A stretch of DNA of 64,000 nt from Neoceratodus forsteri (GCA_016271365.2 CM028136.1:468966001-469030000), one strand, 5' to 3'; positions 1 through 11,844 are shown, numbered from the stretch's first letter. The notes: generated by a model from the letters alone, not told the origin. Program-made: numbers and translations.

Positions 1-59
1 GCAGGTTTACATATATAACATATGCTGCTAAGCATAGGATTAGATAGCGTGGGCCAACA
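1..59 (-). mobile_element. Edge of an LTR, same family as the LTR at 10.3-11.2 kb
   Basis: These bases resemble the stretch ending at 11,175: both contain catatgctgctaag, then a shared ggatta, then tgggccaaca. In both places the similarity stops just after ccaaca. On the minus strand that boundary reads TGTTGGCCC, a plausible LTR 5' end beginning with TG. The rest of this copy lies outside the window. What is seen is the repeat; the LTR reading is inferred from the longer copy. Confidence 0.45.
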
Positions 60-179
60 CATCCCTCCCTTGTTGCCTGCTGAACTAGCAACACAAGATA
101 GTGAGTTAGGATAGAATGGGCAGCAAATGGTTCAAATAATTTTAAAAGTTAACAATTAACCTTTAAAAGGTGAAAAGGC
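60..179. other. Short AT-rich stretch, nothing recognised
   Basis: This AT-rich stretch lies between the LTR edge and the first readable reverse-transcriptase codons. I see no coding or structural signal in it. Confidence 0.4.
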
Positions 180-1617
180 TTGAAATTAAATTGATGGCTT
201 TAGGGCAGGTATTCAACTTGCACTGCACTCATGGACTTTGTTGATAAAGTGGCAGTGGCCTTGGATAAGGGAGAGTCCACGGGCACAGTGTTTGTTGACC
301 TGTCCAAAGCCTTTGATTTGGTCGACCACCATTTGTTGTATGAGAGGCTGGAGAAGATTGGTATAGCCTCTAGGTCATTATTATGGTTTAAATCATATTT
401 GGGTCAAAGAAAACAGCAAGTAGTAATAAATGGTCAATTTTCTGAAGTAGGTAGTATACTAAGAGGTGTCTCTCAAGGTTCAATTTTGGGGCCATTATTG
501 TTTTTGTTATATATTAATGAATTACCTACCAAAATAAATAATACACAAATCAGGTTGTATGCAGATGTTACAGTGCTTTTAGCATCAGCCAAATCTCTAA
601 ATGAAATGATGGTTAAATTACAGATGGATTTTGAGGTTCTACAGGATTGGTTTTCCAACTCTAAATTAGTGGTAAGTGATAAAAAAAACCCTCAGGTTAT
701 GTTTTTCAATGAAAAAACAAAGGTTAATAAAAAACAGATCAGAGATATGGAAATACTAATGAGGAATAGGAAAAAATTGATAATCACAGATCAATATACA
801 TATTTAGGTGTAGAGATTGATTATGCTTTATCTTTTTCAGCTCATAATAATACAATAAAGAAAATTAATAATAAGATAAGGGCATTACGTAGGTCTTCAA
901 GGATATTAAATCTACAAACCCAGAGGTTAATTGCAAATCAATTAATAATGCCTGTAATAGAATATGGAAATATGGTGTATAATTTTGCAGGTCAAACACA
1001 TTTAAATAAATTAGTCATATCATATAATCGATTGACAAGATTTGTCCTGAACTGTAGCTATAATACTCATCATTGCATTTTGTATAAAGACCTAAACTGG
1101 GACAGTTTATCAGTATGATTTAAAAAAAAACAATATTCAGTATATATCTATAAAATAATAAATGGGGTGATTGATGGAAACATGGAATTGCCTTCTGTTA
1201 GTAAATATTATCCATATCTTTAAGGGATGTAAAGCATAGAGGTTACACTTTTCCAAAACTAATACAAGATATGGTACTATGACACTTGAGGCTCAGACTG
1301 CAAATATTTGGAATAATATTCCCTGAATTAAGGAAATCAACTAAACTATCCCAGTTTAAATTAGGATTGAGCACTGTATTTTTATGATGAATGTACTTGT
1401 TTTTAAAATGTGGATAAATGTGTTAGTTGTTGGTTTGATTGAAGATTTTTGTCTTGTATAATGTCAAAAATTATTTACTAGTTGTTTTATGTAGTCTGAA
1501 TTTTTGTATGTTATATTGAATGTAATTTGTTCTTGACACAGGACAACTTTGAAAATAGGTCTATGACCTAAAGTTTGCTATCCTGTATAAAATTAACATT
1601 TTTACTACTACTACTAC
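180..1617 (+). pseudogene. 5'-truncated L2/CR1-group LINE: reverse transcriptase C-terminal part and 3' tail
   Basis: An open frame from 231 to 1118 (295 codons) carries the reverse transcriptase of a Jockey/CR1/L2-group non-LTR retrotransposon. Readable motifs in order are VDLSKAFDLVDHHLL, GVSQGSILGPLLFLLYINEL and the catalytic box. The box reads YADV (558-569) instead of YADD, so one catalytic aspartate is lost. In-frame codons upstream of the ATG still match the family, so the ATG at 231 is not a real start; endonuclease and N-terminal RT are missing. After the stop at 1118, further degraded codons and a 3' UTR run to a (cta)n-like tail near 1617. The motif YNTHHCxLY near the C-terminus is also present in the LINE at 52.4 kb, so the two belong to one family. 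Clade (L2 versus a relative) is uncertain. Confidence 0.8.
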
Positions 1618-2250
1618 ATTAAGGGAAATTCAAATGCTTATTACCATTATGTCTTCAAATGATGTGAAATGTGATACATTTGTAAGGATTTAAGGTTTAG
1701 GGTTTATGTGTTGATATATACAGTAAAACTGGTTAAAACTGATGTACAGCATATGGATAGTCAGCATTACAATCAAAATAGTCCTGTTTAGGAGTGGTTG
1801 CGTGGGTAATCACAGATGGACCAAAAAGGGTTTGTTTATAAGGCACAAAGAAGAAACTAGGGATGATAACAACACAATTGATACATGTAAAAGAAAATCA
1901 TTTGATGTTAGTTACAATATGTTATTGTTTACAAGAAAATAACATAACATTGTGCATTTATACTGTACATTATACAATGGCAAGGAAATTTCTGTTGATG
2001 TGATTGGCTACCACCAGCTAGACACAGTGATGATATTGAGCAATAACATCACTGTATCTAGGTCTGTCATGCTTATGACCTCATCATCTCTCAATGTAAA
2101 CATCTAGATCACTGAGCACACCACTTACCTCAGATCTATGATGAGCTTCAAAGTGACGTTCAACATGCTCTGTGACAGAAATCTTGATGAAATGTTCAGT
2201 ATTCCTGATGGAAAAAATCAGCCAGAAACAATGACAGCAGTGAGTACTGA
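1618..2250. other. Unassigned spacer with a 44-bp palindrome
   Basis: There is no recognisable gene. At 2018-2061 an imperfect palindrome begins and ends with ctag (arms ctagacacagtgatg and its near complement). The 3' part may be 5' flank of the Crypton-like element that follows, but no boundary is visible. Confidence 0.4.
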
Positions 2251-3543
2251 AAAAAAAAGAAAAAAACAAGGCATGTAAATCTAGAAGCAGACACACTAGA
2301 TAAAATAGAAACTGACCACAATGAAGTGAACACCCGACGTCAAACAGCCTGGTCAGTACAAGTACTACAAGATTGGCTGCCAGAGAAACAGATAGAGTGC
2401 AACTTCAGAACAATAACACCACAAAATTTGAACAACATCCTGCATGACTTTTATGCCAGCGTTAGAAATACATATGAAAATGAATACAGCATTTCTAGTT
2501 ATGTTGTTCTGAGAGCGGGAATAAACCGCTACATGAATGAACCCCCTAACAGCCACGCAATGAACATCATAACTGGCACTGATTTTCAAGCAGCAAACAA
2601 TGTTTTTGTGGGGCACCTTAAAAACATCAGGCGACAGGGCAAAGGTCTAGCTACCCATCAGCCTCCGATCACTCGAATAGACCTTGAAAAAATACGAAAC
2701 TCTGAAGCCCTGAATACTGTAACTACCACAGGTTTAGTCCGCCGAGTGTGGTTCAAAGTACAGATACACTTCGCTCGTCATGGATGCGAGGACCAGAGAG
2801 AGTTGAAGGCAGACTCATTTAACGTATAGCATAGTGAAGACGGACTCACTTATGTCACCATGCCATTCAACGAGAAAACTAAAAATCACTCTAAAGTGCA
2901 AGAGTGTGACAGAGAGAACCTCCGTGGGGCCATGTCTGAAATCCCTGGGAGCCCGTTCTGCCCAGTCAAATGCTTCAAACAATATCTGGCAAAGCTACCA
3001 CTGAACCCACCCTGCCTGTTCCTTCACCCATGAAGAAAGCCACAACTTGAACTGCAAATTGAGGAAATCTGGTTAACCTTAGAGCCGATGGGAGTCAACT
3101 ACTTAAGCAGCATGCTCCCAAGAATTTGCAAGCTCGCAGGCTTAACAACAAAATATATGAATCACAGCCTGCGAGCAACCACCATTCAGCTTCTCTCTGA
3201 TGCCGGACTCCAGACCAGGGAAATTATGTCCGTCACTGGACATAAAAATGAAACGTCCCTCAAATCCTACTGGAGTGCAAAACTGCAACAGAGACAAACC
3301 TGGAGTGAAATTCTATCCCACGCCATGAAACAAAGCACCACCAAGCAATCAAATGCATCACTGATCCAACCAGGAAACCTTCAACCCGACACAGGAAATG
3401 AACCCGGGACGTCTGAACCCGGGACGTCTGCAACCACAAAGCAGCCAAGCACCAACAGTAACAGTTCCTCCTCATCAACACAAAACAAGGACTGCTTCAA
3501 CATACAGGGTAACAGTAATTGTGTCTTCAACTTCTACAAATAA
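2251..3543 (+). pseudogene. Crypton-type tyrosine recombinase (DUF3504-like), decayed
   Basis: A single reading frame from about 2251 to 3543 is broken only by stops at 2827-2829 and near 3029-3031, with no frameshift. It matches the tyrosine recombinase family of Crypton DNA transposons that was also domesticated in vertebrate proteins such as ZMYM2, QRICH1 and KIAA1958. An N-terminal SAM-like part (TRRQTAW...VLQDWL, 2329 on) precedes the catalytic domain. Visible catalytic features are R in RRVWF (about 2737), H-x-x-R in NHSLRA (about 3160), H in TGHKNE (about 3235) and a candidate nucleophile Tyr in SYWSA (3268-3270). The C-terminus ends in VFNFYK after a Ser/Thr/Pro/Gln-rich linker, as often seen in this family. 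The frame continues upstream of any ATG, so the true start is not visible. Crypton ends are not recognised. A host gene is less likely because of the two stops. Confidence 0.8.
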
Positions 3544-3650
3544 GCTTAAAAAGCACAATGTTCAATTGCTTCTTAAAGCACAGTGTTCAGTTCCTTATTT
3601 AAAAAAATAGTTTTGTTGATTTTAAAATGAAATAATTAACATATCTAATG

Positions 3651-3752
3651 TTAAAGTATTATATTTAAGCTAATTTCAATTCCTATTCACTGTTAAGGGA
3701 TTTTAAAGTATTATATTTAAGCTAATTTCAAGTCCTATTCACTGTTAAGGGA
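3651..3752. repeat. 52-bp tandem duplication
   Basis: Two nearly identical AT-rich units lie head to tail (ttaaagtattatatttaagc...cactgttaaggga), starting at 3651 and 3703. They follow the Crypton-like ORF and could belong to its 3' flank. Confidence 0.85.
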
Positions 3753-3872
3753 CTATTTTCTGTCAAACTGCTAATTAATAAAATTTTACAAAGTAAACTA
3801 AATTTTAAAAGCAAACTGCCTGTCTGAATTTTTTAAAACACACCTACAATACACAACGAGCCATTGTATAAT

Positions 3873-4014
3873 AGCAATAAGAGACTTAGAGGTATGTTAT
3901 TAGAATAACGTCATCTCTGGGGTGGTGGAAGCACCCGGCTTCACCTTGTGCTTTGACCCACCCCAGGAGTGACGTTATTACACACTAACACACACCCTGT
4001 CATGCCTTATTGCT
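3873..4014. mobile_element. Foldback MITE, 142 bp, termini GCAATAAG
   Basis: Left and right halves are inverted copies: the ends are agcaataag and cttattgct, and inner arms taacgtca...ggggtgg pair with ccacccc...tgacgtta. It has no coding capacity. It shares the terminal CAATAAG motif with the hairpin at 31,859-32,004, suggesting related non-autonomous DNA transposons. Superfamily is not determined. Confidence 0.75.
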
Positions 4015-4020
4015 TAATTA

Positions 4021-5568
4021 GCTTGACTTGAGCAAGATACCACTTTGAGAATGGATAAGGCAGGTGATGGAGGCATTGACTACCTGGCTGGTGAGGTGTT
4101 GCACACCATCCCTTGATGTTTTTCTTGACTGAAGAATCTGTAACATTGACAATGTCTTTTGCAGTGTCATTTAGCCAAGAGGTCATCATTAAATGTATAT
4201 GACCAGTTCATAAAATTCAGGTGAATAACCACAAATTGGCATAGTTACATGAAAAAAAGTTGCATTTACACAAAGAGTTGTAACCCCACATGAGACATGG
4301 AGCTATCCAGACAGTCAGTTGAAGATGAAATACCAGTAAAGTAGGAAAGTTGATGTCCATGTTGCTGGCTGCTGGTGGGCCAGATGGCTAGATCTGCAGT
4401 GGCCTTGGCAGGAGGTGCATTAATATATGCATTGAGTACATCAATGGAGTAGCCACACACACTGGCATAGCTTTTTGTGAAAACATCACACCTGCACAAG
4501 TATTGATATTATTTTATAGAATAGTCAGTATGTATGAGGCACCAGCCAGGCTTGGAAAACACCAGCAGTGAAGAAAGGCTGATGTGTTGGCTTGTAGATG
4601 TCACAAGTGTCAGTTCATTGAAACCTGAAAATTTGTCTTTAAACACTGTAAAAATACAGTGTATGAAACATACATACAGCACCTTTTTGACTAGAGCAAT
4701 AGCAAGTTTATAACAATATTTTTGATTAAGGTGTGGTGTGACATAACCCAAGTTCCTTGCAGTTGTGAGAGAAACAGTGGTGGTGCTTGCATGCACTTGA
4801 AAGTGCAGACTGAGGTCCAAAAATGAGGGCAATACCATTTGGTCATCTGTGAGTCCATGACAGTGTCAGGGATACACCCAGCTTCCAGGTCTCAGAAGAG
4901 GTTGTGGCAGTGATTAAAACATAGTTTCCCTGCCTATGTGTTGCTGTTTGACCTTAATTTAGGCCTGCATCATTAAATGAAAGTGCAGTATTGCACATGT
5001 TATACACCGTGAACCTTTATTTTATGGCTAAACCATTAATACCGTGTAGCATGGGCTGTTAGAACATTTTCAACTTGTTAAAATAACTGATGTGTTTGTA
5101 TTAATTTGTTGTATATCCCCAACCCCCATTACAGATTGACAGACCCCATCTAAATAAATTTACTATGGGCCACCCCAGGCCTGTTACACTCAAATCCCAC
5201 TTAGGGCATTTTAGAGTGGCCCATCCATGGAGGTGAAGCAGTTTTCTGCCCAGCTACAGGGTTTTGAGCTTATACTGTACTTGATAAGCTGCAATAATAT
5301 TGAATTAACATAATAGCATGAAACATAAACATTTTTGTATTATAATAATGACCATATGGGCATATTGCAGAAAATACATTTAAAACAATCAACACATGCA
5401 TAAATGGAACATTTTTTATTAAAGGCCAGGAATGAAAATTGTAGTTAGTTTGGTAGCTGGACCTGGTTCCAGCTTAGGGCATTGTGAAGGCTATGGTGGA
5501 AAAGTGGTGGTTTTCATAATATATGGAAACATCTGTGCTGGGCACAGTAGTGGGATGAGTTGCAGAGG
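4021..5568. other. No recognised gene or repeat
   Basis: Short open frames exist on both strands but none shows a domain or element motif. The sequence looks like ordinary AT-rich non-coding DNA. Confidence 0.5.
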
Positions 5569-5576
5569 GTGGGTAT

Positions 5577-5919
5577 TAGGGCTGTGTGGAATTTTCAAAT
5601 TCACGTGGAATGAAATTCTGCAGAATTGTTCAAATTCTGCTGAAATTTGTCCGAATTTGTCATTCCACTGCAGAAAATAGTTGCAGAATGATTTTTTCAG
5701 GAACAAAATGCTGTTCAGCAACATATTATTACATGGATCTCAATATTTTCTGTGGAAATTGTTGCTGAATAATTTTCCATGAAACAAATGCTGTTCTCCA
5801 TGGATCACAGCAGGTGGAATTCCACAGAGGAACCAGTAAAATTCTGGTGAAATTCTGCCGGTGGAATGGCCATTGCAGGCTAATTTTACCGGGAGAATTC
5901 TGCATTCCACACAGCACTA
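5577..5919. mobile_element. hAT-type MITE, 343 bp, with 8-bp target duplication
   Basis: The termini are inverted: TAGGGCTGTGTGGAAT on the left and the complement of TAGTGCTGTGTGGAAT on the right. It is flanked by gtgggtat (5569-5576) and gtgggtac (5920-5927), a 7/8-matching duplication of the length typical of hAT transposases. The interior repeats small motifs such as attctgc and tggaat in both orientations. There is no transposase ORF. Confidence 0.75.
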
Positions 5920-5927
5920 GTGGGTAC

Positions 5928-7835
5928 ACTGTTAATGTCATGTAACCAAATACTGGTCAAGAAGTTGCATTTTGATTTCAAAAGTCCAAGTCCTTTAGTC
6001 TGGTTGAAATATGTTTTTTATTCAAAGAGAATCATTTGTCTATTCTGCCACTCTGTTTTTGTGGATTTGAAAAGGGCCTGGCCTGGTCTGGCCTGGCTGT
6101 TTGTGTTGCCAGGCATTATGGTTAGGATTGGCAGGGCCTTTTCAGGATATGTCATTTGGAACCATGGATAAATTAGGTGGAGCTCATCTAGGCCTGGAAA
6201 AGTGGATATCTTGTGCCCAGTTATCAGTGGCCCTGTTTCTTTTTGGACAGTTGAAATATTCTGCATTTTCCTGAAAAGACAAGAAGGAACAGGTGAAGGT
6301 ACAAGCACCCCCACCTGCAGCTCAGTGGATTACTGATTGAGGGCCCAGGGCCCTTGCACCAGGCCGGTGCTGGTTGTGATAAAGTCACCTTTTAATAGGT
6401 TTTTAGTGGTTTGGCACCATACTTGATAAACAGATGGGCTGAGCTGGTTTACAATGTTAAAGTATATTTTGGATCATTGTTAGGCCTTGTCCAAACTTTA
6501 AGCAGCAACTCTGTAAATTCCCACCAAATTTACCAGTAACAGTTTTGCATAGATGTCATATGACACTCTATTTGCAATAGGGGTGTGTGGACAATTAACC
6601 ACAAGCATTTTGGCAATGTCATTTGCCAACCAGTCATCACCTTAAAGGGTGTGTACTGAATAGGTACTGATGGGGTTAACCCTGAATGCTATTCAGAGTA
6701 AGGGCAACAGAGTACGTTAAATGTTTTTTTAAACTTTAACAACATTACACTGAAATTGGCCTACTGCTTTTGTTTATACTTTACCAGAGGACTGAGGATG
6801 GTATGCAGGACCTTCATGGTTGTCGCCCCTCCTCCTGGAAGGGTAGGTCTTATTACATCCAGTGAGGCAGTTCATGTTTAGAGGGATCACTGAATTTCTG
6901 AGAAACAAAAATAAAAAGACAAAGAAGCAGGCCTGAAGCCTTTCTCTTGTTTAGTAGGTTAGTATTGTTTTTTTAAAATAGTAATGTAAATGGTCCTGTG
7001 GCTGTCAGCCACACATTATTTGATTTCTAAAAAAACAAATAAATTAATAAAAAACAAAAACAGAAAGGGAGGGTATCCCCTTTCCATGGAATACTGATCA
7101 ATGCCATACAGTTGCATTCCATGGCATGATTTTTATGTGACTATTTTATTTTTGCATGTTGAGTCACACCTAGTTGGTAACAAAGAAAAGTTAACATGAG
7201 CACCCACACAAATTTTACTCCTCTGGTGAACCATGTAGATCTGGGATGCCATTCTCAGTTTTGCAGTTCCAAAATTGTTTTGTCTGCCCACTGATGGTCT
7301 TCCATGGGCACATCAGATACTACAAAAATACATTTCTGAAAAAACAATATAATTTCTTTCCAGCAGTTAAACTGCTTAGCAAATGGGCTTGCTTTTTTTT
7401 TTTTTTTTTGCATATGTAAGCTGTCAAAGTAACTGGCCTTCTATTTTCCTGTGAAGCTTGTCACAAATACTGGGGGTACTGGAAGATCTGACCCCCCCTC
7501 CCACAAACTCGATCATGTCACTTGGCAGGATGATTGATGTGGCATTGTAGTGGGCAAAGAAAGCTGTAGTTAAAATGGATTGTAACATTTCATAGACAAA
7601 ACCTTTGTGAAGGGATAGCTGTTCAGCCTGGAGGGAGGCATATCGCTAAGGGATGCAAGCCACACAGAAAATGGTTTCCGTACCAGACATAGTACAATTA
7701 CCAGGCATATGCTTTTTTTAAAATATCGAAATTGTAATAATTACCACTGAATTTTGTACAAGGGCATTAGTTGCATAAAAGGGAAAATTGTTTGACCTGG
7801 AGCACACCAAGCCAGATCTTATTTTTAGGTATGAT
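5928..7835. other. No recognised gene; poly-T tract near 7,391
   Basis: Non-coding, moderately AT-rich sequence. A T-run near 7,391-7,410 and a pyrimidine-rich patch near 7,490 are the only marked compositional features. Confidence 0.45.
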
Positions 7836-7965
7836 CTGGAAGCACAAGGAGGTCAAGTGACTTGCCAAGGGTCACACAGCATGCAAGTGGGTGCTGGAGG
7901 GATTCAAAACCAGGTCTCCAGGTTTGTATTTGCAGTGCCCTTAGGCACTACGCTGTACTGAGGTG
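7836..7965 (-). mobile_element. MIR-like CORE-SINE fragment
   Basis: On the minus strand the segment starts with a tRNA-like head (cagtacagcgtagtgcctaa, then a B-box-like ggttttgaatccct). It continues into the conserved MIR core, seen on the plus strand as ggtcaagtgacttgccaagg and gtcacacagc. This follows the known order of MIR/CORE-SINEs. The element is 3'-truncated near 7836. Confidence 0.75.
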
Positions 7966-8951
7966 CATGGAACATGCATGTTTCCTTTTATGATAAAAAA
8001 AACAAAACAAAATATGCAAGTTGCCTCAAGTTGTATTGTTAAGCCAGCAGACATGTGGCATTTAAAAATGCAGTGTAATATGGAATAGCTATTTAAAAGG
8101 CTATAGGAATTTTCAACAGATTCCCTTTTCTTTGAAACACAATGCCAAATTTACACTATGATTGCACAAAAGACATGGAAATCTCTTAAAGGTTCTAGAC
8201 AAGAAAGGGTTTTAAAGAACAGAGCTAGTTGTCACAGTTAGTTATGCCCTGTTGGTTTGGCCTGTTGCCACGAATGCCTATGTGGAAGCTAGGCTGAGAA
8301 AGACAGTTTAACCCTGTCTTATTTTTCTTTTTCTTGCAACCTGTGCCATTGAGACAAACAATATTCTCTTTATCTACTAAATATAAAAACAATAAAGGCA
8401 CGCTAAGCTGTCTTGACTGCCTTCAAATCACAGTACACATTGAATTGAAACAAAAAACTTAAACCGTACCACATCATAAACCTTTTTACATGTGAAATCC
8501 TCTCAGATTTCCATCTACTTTTACAATCTACACCAACAGACCTTCCGCAGCATACTAAAACAATCTTTTTATCAGTTTTCTTTAGGCAAGCACAATTCTT
8601 TCTGAAATAATTTTTTAGCAACTACATTTGTGAAGGATGAAAACCCATGTTGCAGAGACCTAGAAAAACATTCCCCTGCTTTTTGACCTTGGACACAAAG
8701 CTTCACAATGTTTGATTTAGCAAAAGAAAGCAACTTTAAATAGCTGGAATTCACATAGCAGATTGCAAATCCATGGCATGTAGTTTCTTTAGTGTGCACT
8801 AAATTAAATAACAATTAAATGTACTGTATGTGGTGTGTATGAGAGAGATAAAATAATGCCCCAGACTTGTCAAGTCTGGTAGGAAATTATTTAAAGTAGA
8901 ATAAAGAAAGTACAGCTGGCTTGCTCATTTTACACAAAGTATGAAAGACAG
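7966..8951. other. No recognised gene
   Basis: AT-rich DNA without clear coding potential. Its right part may be the decayed continuation of the minus-strand LTR element at 8,952-11,175, but I see no pol motif or second LTR. Confidence 0.4.
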
Positions 8952-10025
8952 TCACATAACAGAGCATGTAGTATGTTTTAATTCACTGTATGACAGCTTG
9001 GGCTGTGGCAGTGGCCATGCCTCCATTAGTCTCTGTTTGTTAGCTTCACTCTGAAGGAGGTCAGCTATGGCTCTTTCAGCTGCTGCTGCATTAGCTTCAG
9101 CAATTCCAACTGTAGCGATCACATCCACAATCATCCCACTAATCTCACTTTTGTCCTTTTTGTTCAGGACAGCCACTGGAAGAGGTTTTGGCTTTCTCAC
9201 CCCCCCCATGTCTCAAGATCATCTATCAATGATGGTATCATCGGACCCAATCTTATCAGTGTCGTCATCCTTAGATAATGCCAGGCTGGTGGGTGCTATG
9301 TACTGTAAAGATTTTTCATAACCCTTCAGGACTCTGTTTGTCCCATAATCTCTCCATTTTTAGTCTACAGTGGGAGTGATTTGACTTTCTTTTATACTGT
9401 CACTTTGTAACATGATTCTGTAACACTCTGTACACTGCACTAATTTCACTTTTCTCTTTAATTTCCCTGTGTAAATTGTCTTCACTTATAGCTAATTGCT
9501 CTTCCATTGACCCACATTCACTCCGTAGCGATTCTTTCATTTCAGTCAACCAGTCATTCACTTGTAAAATATGCTTTTTATCCTGCCATAACTTTTCACA
9601 TTCTTGTACTAGCCTAACAGTCTCCTTGTCTACTTCTAAAACATCACATTTTACATCATGAACAGACTCACCTTTCAGTCGTTCGATCTCTGTCTCCAGC
9701 TCTCTGCATTGCCCACCCATTTCTTTTGACTTAAATCAAACTCGCTTGTCTTGGAGCCCAGCTCTTGTTTCAAAGCCAGGACCTCTGATTTCACTGCTTT
9801 GTAAAGCAGCACATAGGGCAGCAACAATAATGCCTTCTGGTCACTCCTTTTCTTAACCATTTGTTTGGTATCCAAGCATAGTGTGCAAATGTACTGCACT
9901 GGATTACCATGCATATTTACATCTAAAGCAAAATCTCCCCACCCCCTGTGTGAAGTTAGAAATTTTGAAATATCCAGTTTTAATTTGAACTGGTGGCCAT
10001 ATTGAGAGTTTCCCCCTACCTGCAC
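8952..10025 (-). pseudogene. Gag-like, coiled-coil ORFs of an unidentified LTR element, decayed
   Basis: Three minus-strand frames lie in order downstream of a candidate LTR: 10,025-9,675 (116 codons), 9,720-9,400 (106 codons, overlapping the first in another frame, so one frameshift) and 9,209-8,952 (85 codons). The first has a C-x2-C pair (YICTLCLD) followed by a Leu-rich helix. The second is rich in charged heptads (for example LETEIERLKGE), typical of a coiled coil. The third is Ala/Glu-rich. I see no protease, RT or integrase motif. Order and position after the LTR suggest a gag-like product, but I do not recognise the family. A decayed exon of a host coiled-coil gene is the alternative. 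Confidence 0.4.
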
Positions 10026-10267
10026 TAATCAGAAGTCAAGAATGTATCAATCCACTCTTAACTTTCAACCAGACAGTTAATAAACTTCCACAGCACAGAA
10101 CTATGTGGATCACAACTGCAAGTGAATGAGAGAGAGTGACCAGCACCTTTGTCTCATTCTGAGCATGGGGTCTGGAGCAAACCATGCCTTTCTGGATGGA
10201 ATTAACCATTCCCCTTGTAGGCAAGCAAGTCTGTTTAAGCAGAACTGTTTTATACTCATCTGGTCAA

Positions 10268-11175
10268 TGTCACAGTTGCTATTGTAAGATTCTGAAAGGT
10301 ATCCAACAAGTTCTAACCAGACAGTAAATGACAGACCTTAACAGCCATAGCAAATGAATGGTTTATTCAAAGTAAGTCCAAGAGGACAGCATATACAAAA
10401 TATGCATACTGGGAGCCCTAAAACTCTCCGCACTGCAGCATATACAGGAAATCTGCATACTTGAGGGGCTTTCGGTATTACATTTTCTTATAGTGTGATA
10501 ATATATAGTCCTGTTGCCATAGCAATGTGCTCATGTATGTACAAAGTATGTGTTTTACAATATCCTGATTGGCTAATTTTGTGGGCAGCTAGCTCTTAGC
10601 TAGCTTACCCTTTTGCTGTAATACATTTGTTGTTGCAGTTTATAATTCTATCATAACTTTCCCAGTAGAACATTGGTACAGTCACAGATATTGCTGGTTC
10701 ATCACTATAAAGTGCTGAATCAGACAGTGTGTACTCTGGCAGTAGGTGGGGCTCTGGGATTACAAATATATCACAGGTATTATATAAGATTATAACCTTT
10801 GGCAGAAATATACTAATAATTATGTTTATATTCTTATAGCAGCAGGTGGCACTGTAGACCATAAATGTAGTACATAAAACATAATTAGTTACTCTATCTT
10901 GGTTCTGCTAGACAGAAAATAATTACCTTTGCTGAATGGTCTCACTTAGGATATAACATATCCTAGCACATTCATACTAGATAATAAGGCAAAAAGAAAG
11001 TATACAAAATAGAGTACTTCCTAACTAACCAAACTAGACGTACAATACTTCCTCACTAACACTAACTAATGACATCACAATAGTCCACTTAAGGGACTGT
11101 AGGTCAGGCAGCTTTACATACTGTATATACCATATGCTGCTAAGTTTAGGATTATGGGGATAGCCTGGGCCAACA
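10268..11175 (-). mobile_element. Candidate LTR, about 908 bp, minus strand
   Basis: On the minus strand it would start TGTTGGCCC and end CTGTGACA, so it has TG...CA ends. A polyadenylation signal (gaataaacc on the minus strand, about 10,362-10,370) lies roughly 95 bp before the end, as expected for the R-U5 part. Its 5' edge is repeated at window bases 1-59. No convincing primer binding site (TGG...) follows, so the inner edge is uncertain. No partner LTR is seen to the left. Confidence 0.45.
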
Positions 11176-11269
11176 GCACCACCAGTGTCATTCTTCTGTT
11201 TCTGGGGGTGTGGTGGTGAGCACTGAGAGGGAGGATCAGGTGGGGGACTATGAAAATAAAAAAACAACA

Positions 11270-11680
11270 AAGAGGATTCCTGATAGGGACACTGGTGGAT
11301 TGGGCTCTCCCAGTGTCACTCTTCTGTTTCTGGGGGTGGGGGGGTGTTGAGATGGAAGGTCAGGTGGGGGGATACCTATGATTTAAAAGAAGAAAAAAAT
11401 AGACAGTGGTCATAGTGGAACACTGCACACTCTGCCATGTCCAAGATGCCCACCACACTCTAACATGTGCATGGTAGAGCACATTGGCCATCTTGGACAA
11501 GGCACAGTGTGCCGTGTTCTGCCATGACTGCCCATTTTTTTCTTTTAAATCATAGTTATCCCCCCACCTGACCCTCTCTGTCAGCACCCACCTCCTCCTC
11601 CTCCTCCCCCAGAAACAGAAGAGTGAGACTGGGGGTGCCCAGTCCTCCAGTGTCATGATCAGGACACCACAGTACAAAAT
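11270..11680. repeat. Inverted repeat built from a G-rich subrepeat
   Basis: Arms of roughly 200 bp face each other: ctgtttctgggggtggggg...tcaggtggggggatac...atgatttaaaag on the left, and its complement at about 11,540-11,680. The centre contains a second small palindrome around ccatgtccaagatg/catcttggac. A further partial unit lies at about 11,180-11,240. The same subrepeat recurs in an array at 22.6-23.0 kb. Confidence 0.8.
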
Positions 11681-11844
11681 AGTGCAGAGCCATGGGAGAC
11701 AATGAGTGGAGTGCTTCACAGATGCCATAGAGGTGAAAGCGACTGCAGTGAATTTCCAACAGGTTGTTTGGTCTCAAGGTCTGCAGAGTACTGTTTTTGA
11801 TAGGAAGAGGTCTGCAGGGCTCCATCAACAGTGGCCCTAAAAAG

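Noticed and set aside
2084..2616. Minus-strand frames opposite the recombinase
   Set aside because: They are antisense to codons that clearly belong to the Crypton-type recombinase or its leader.
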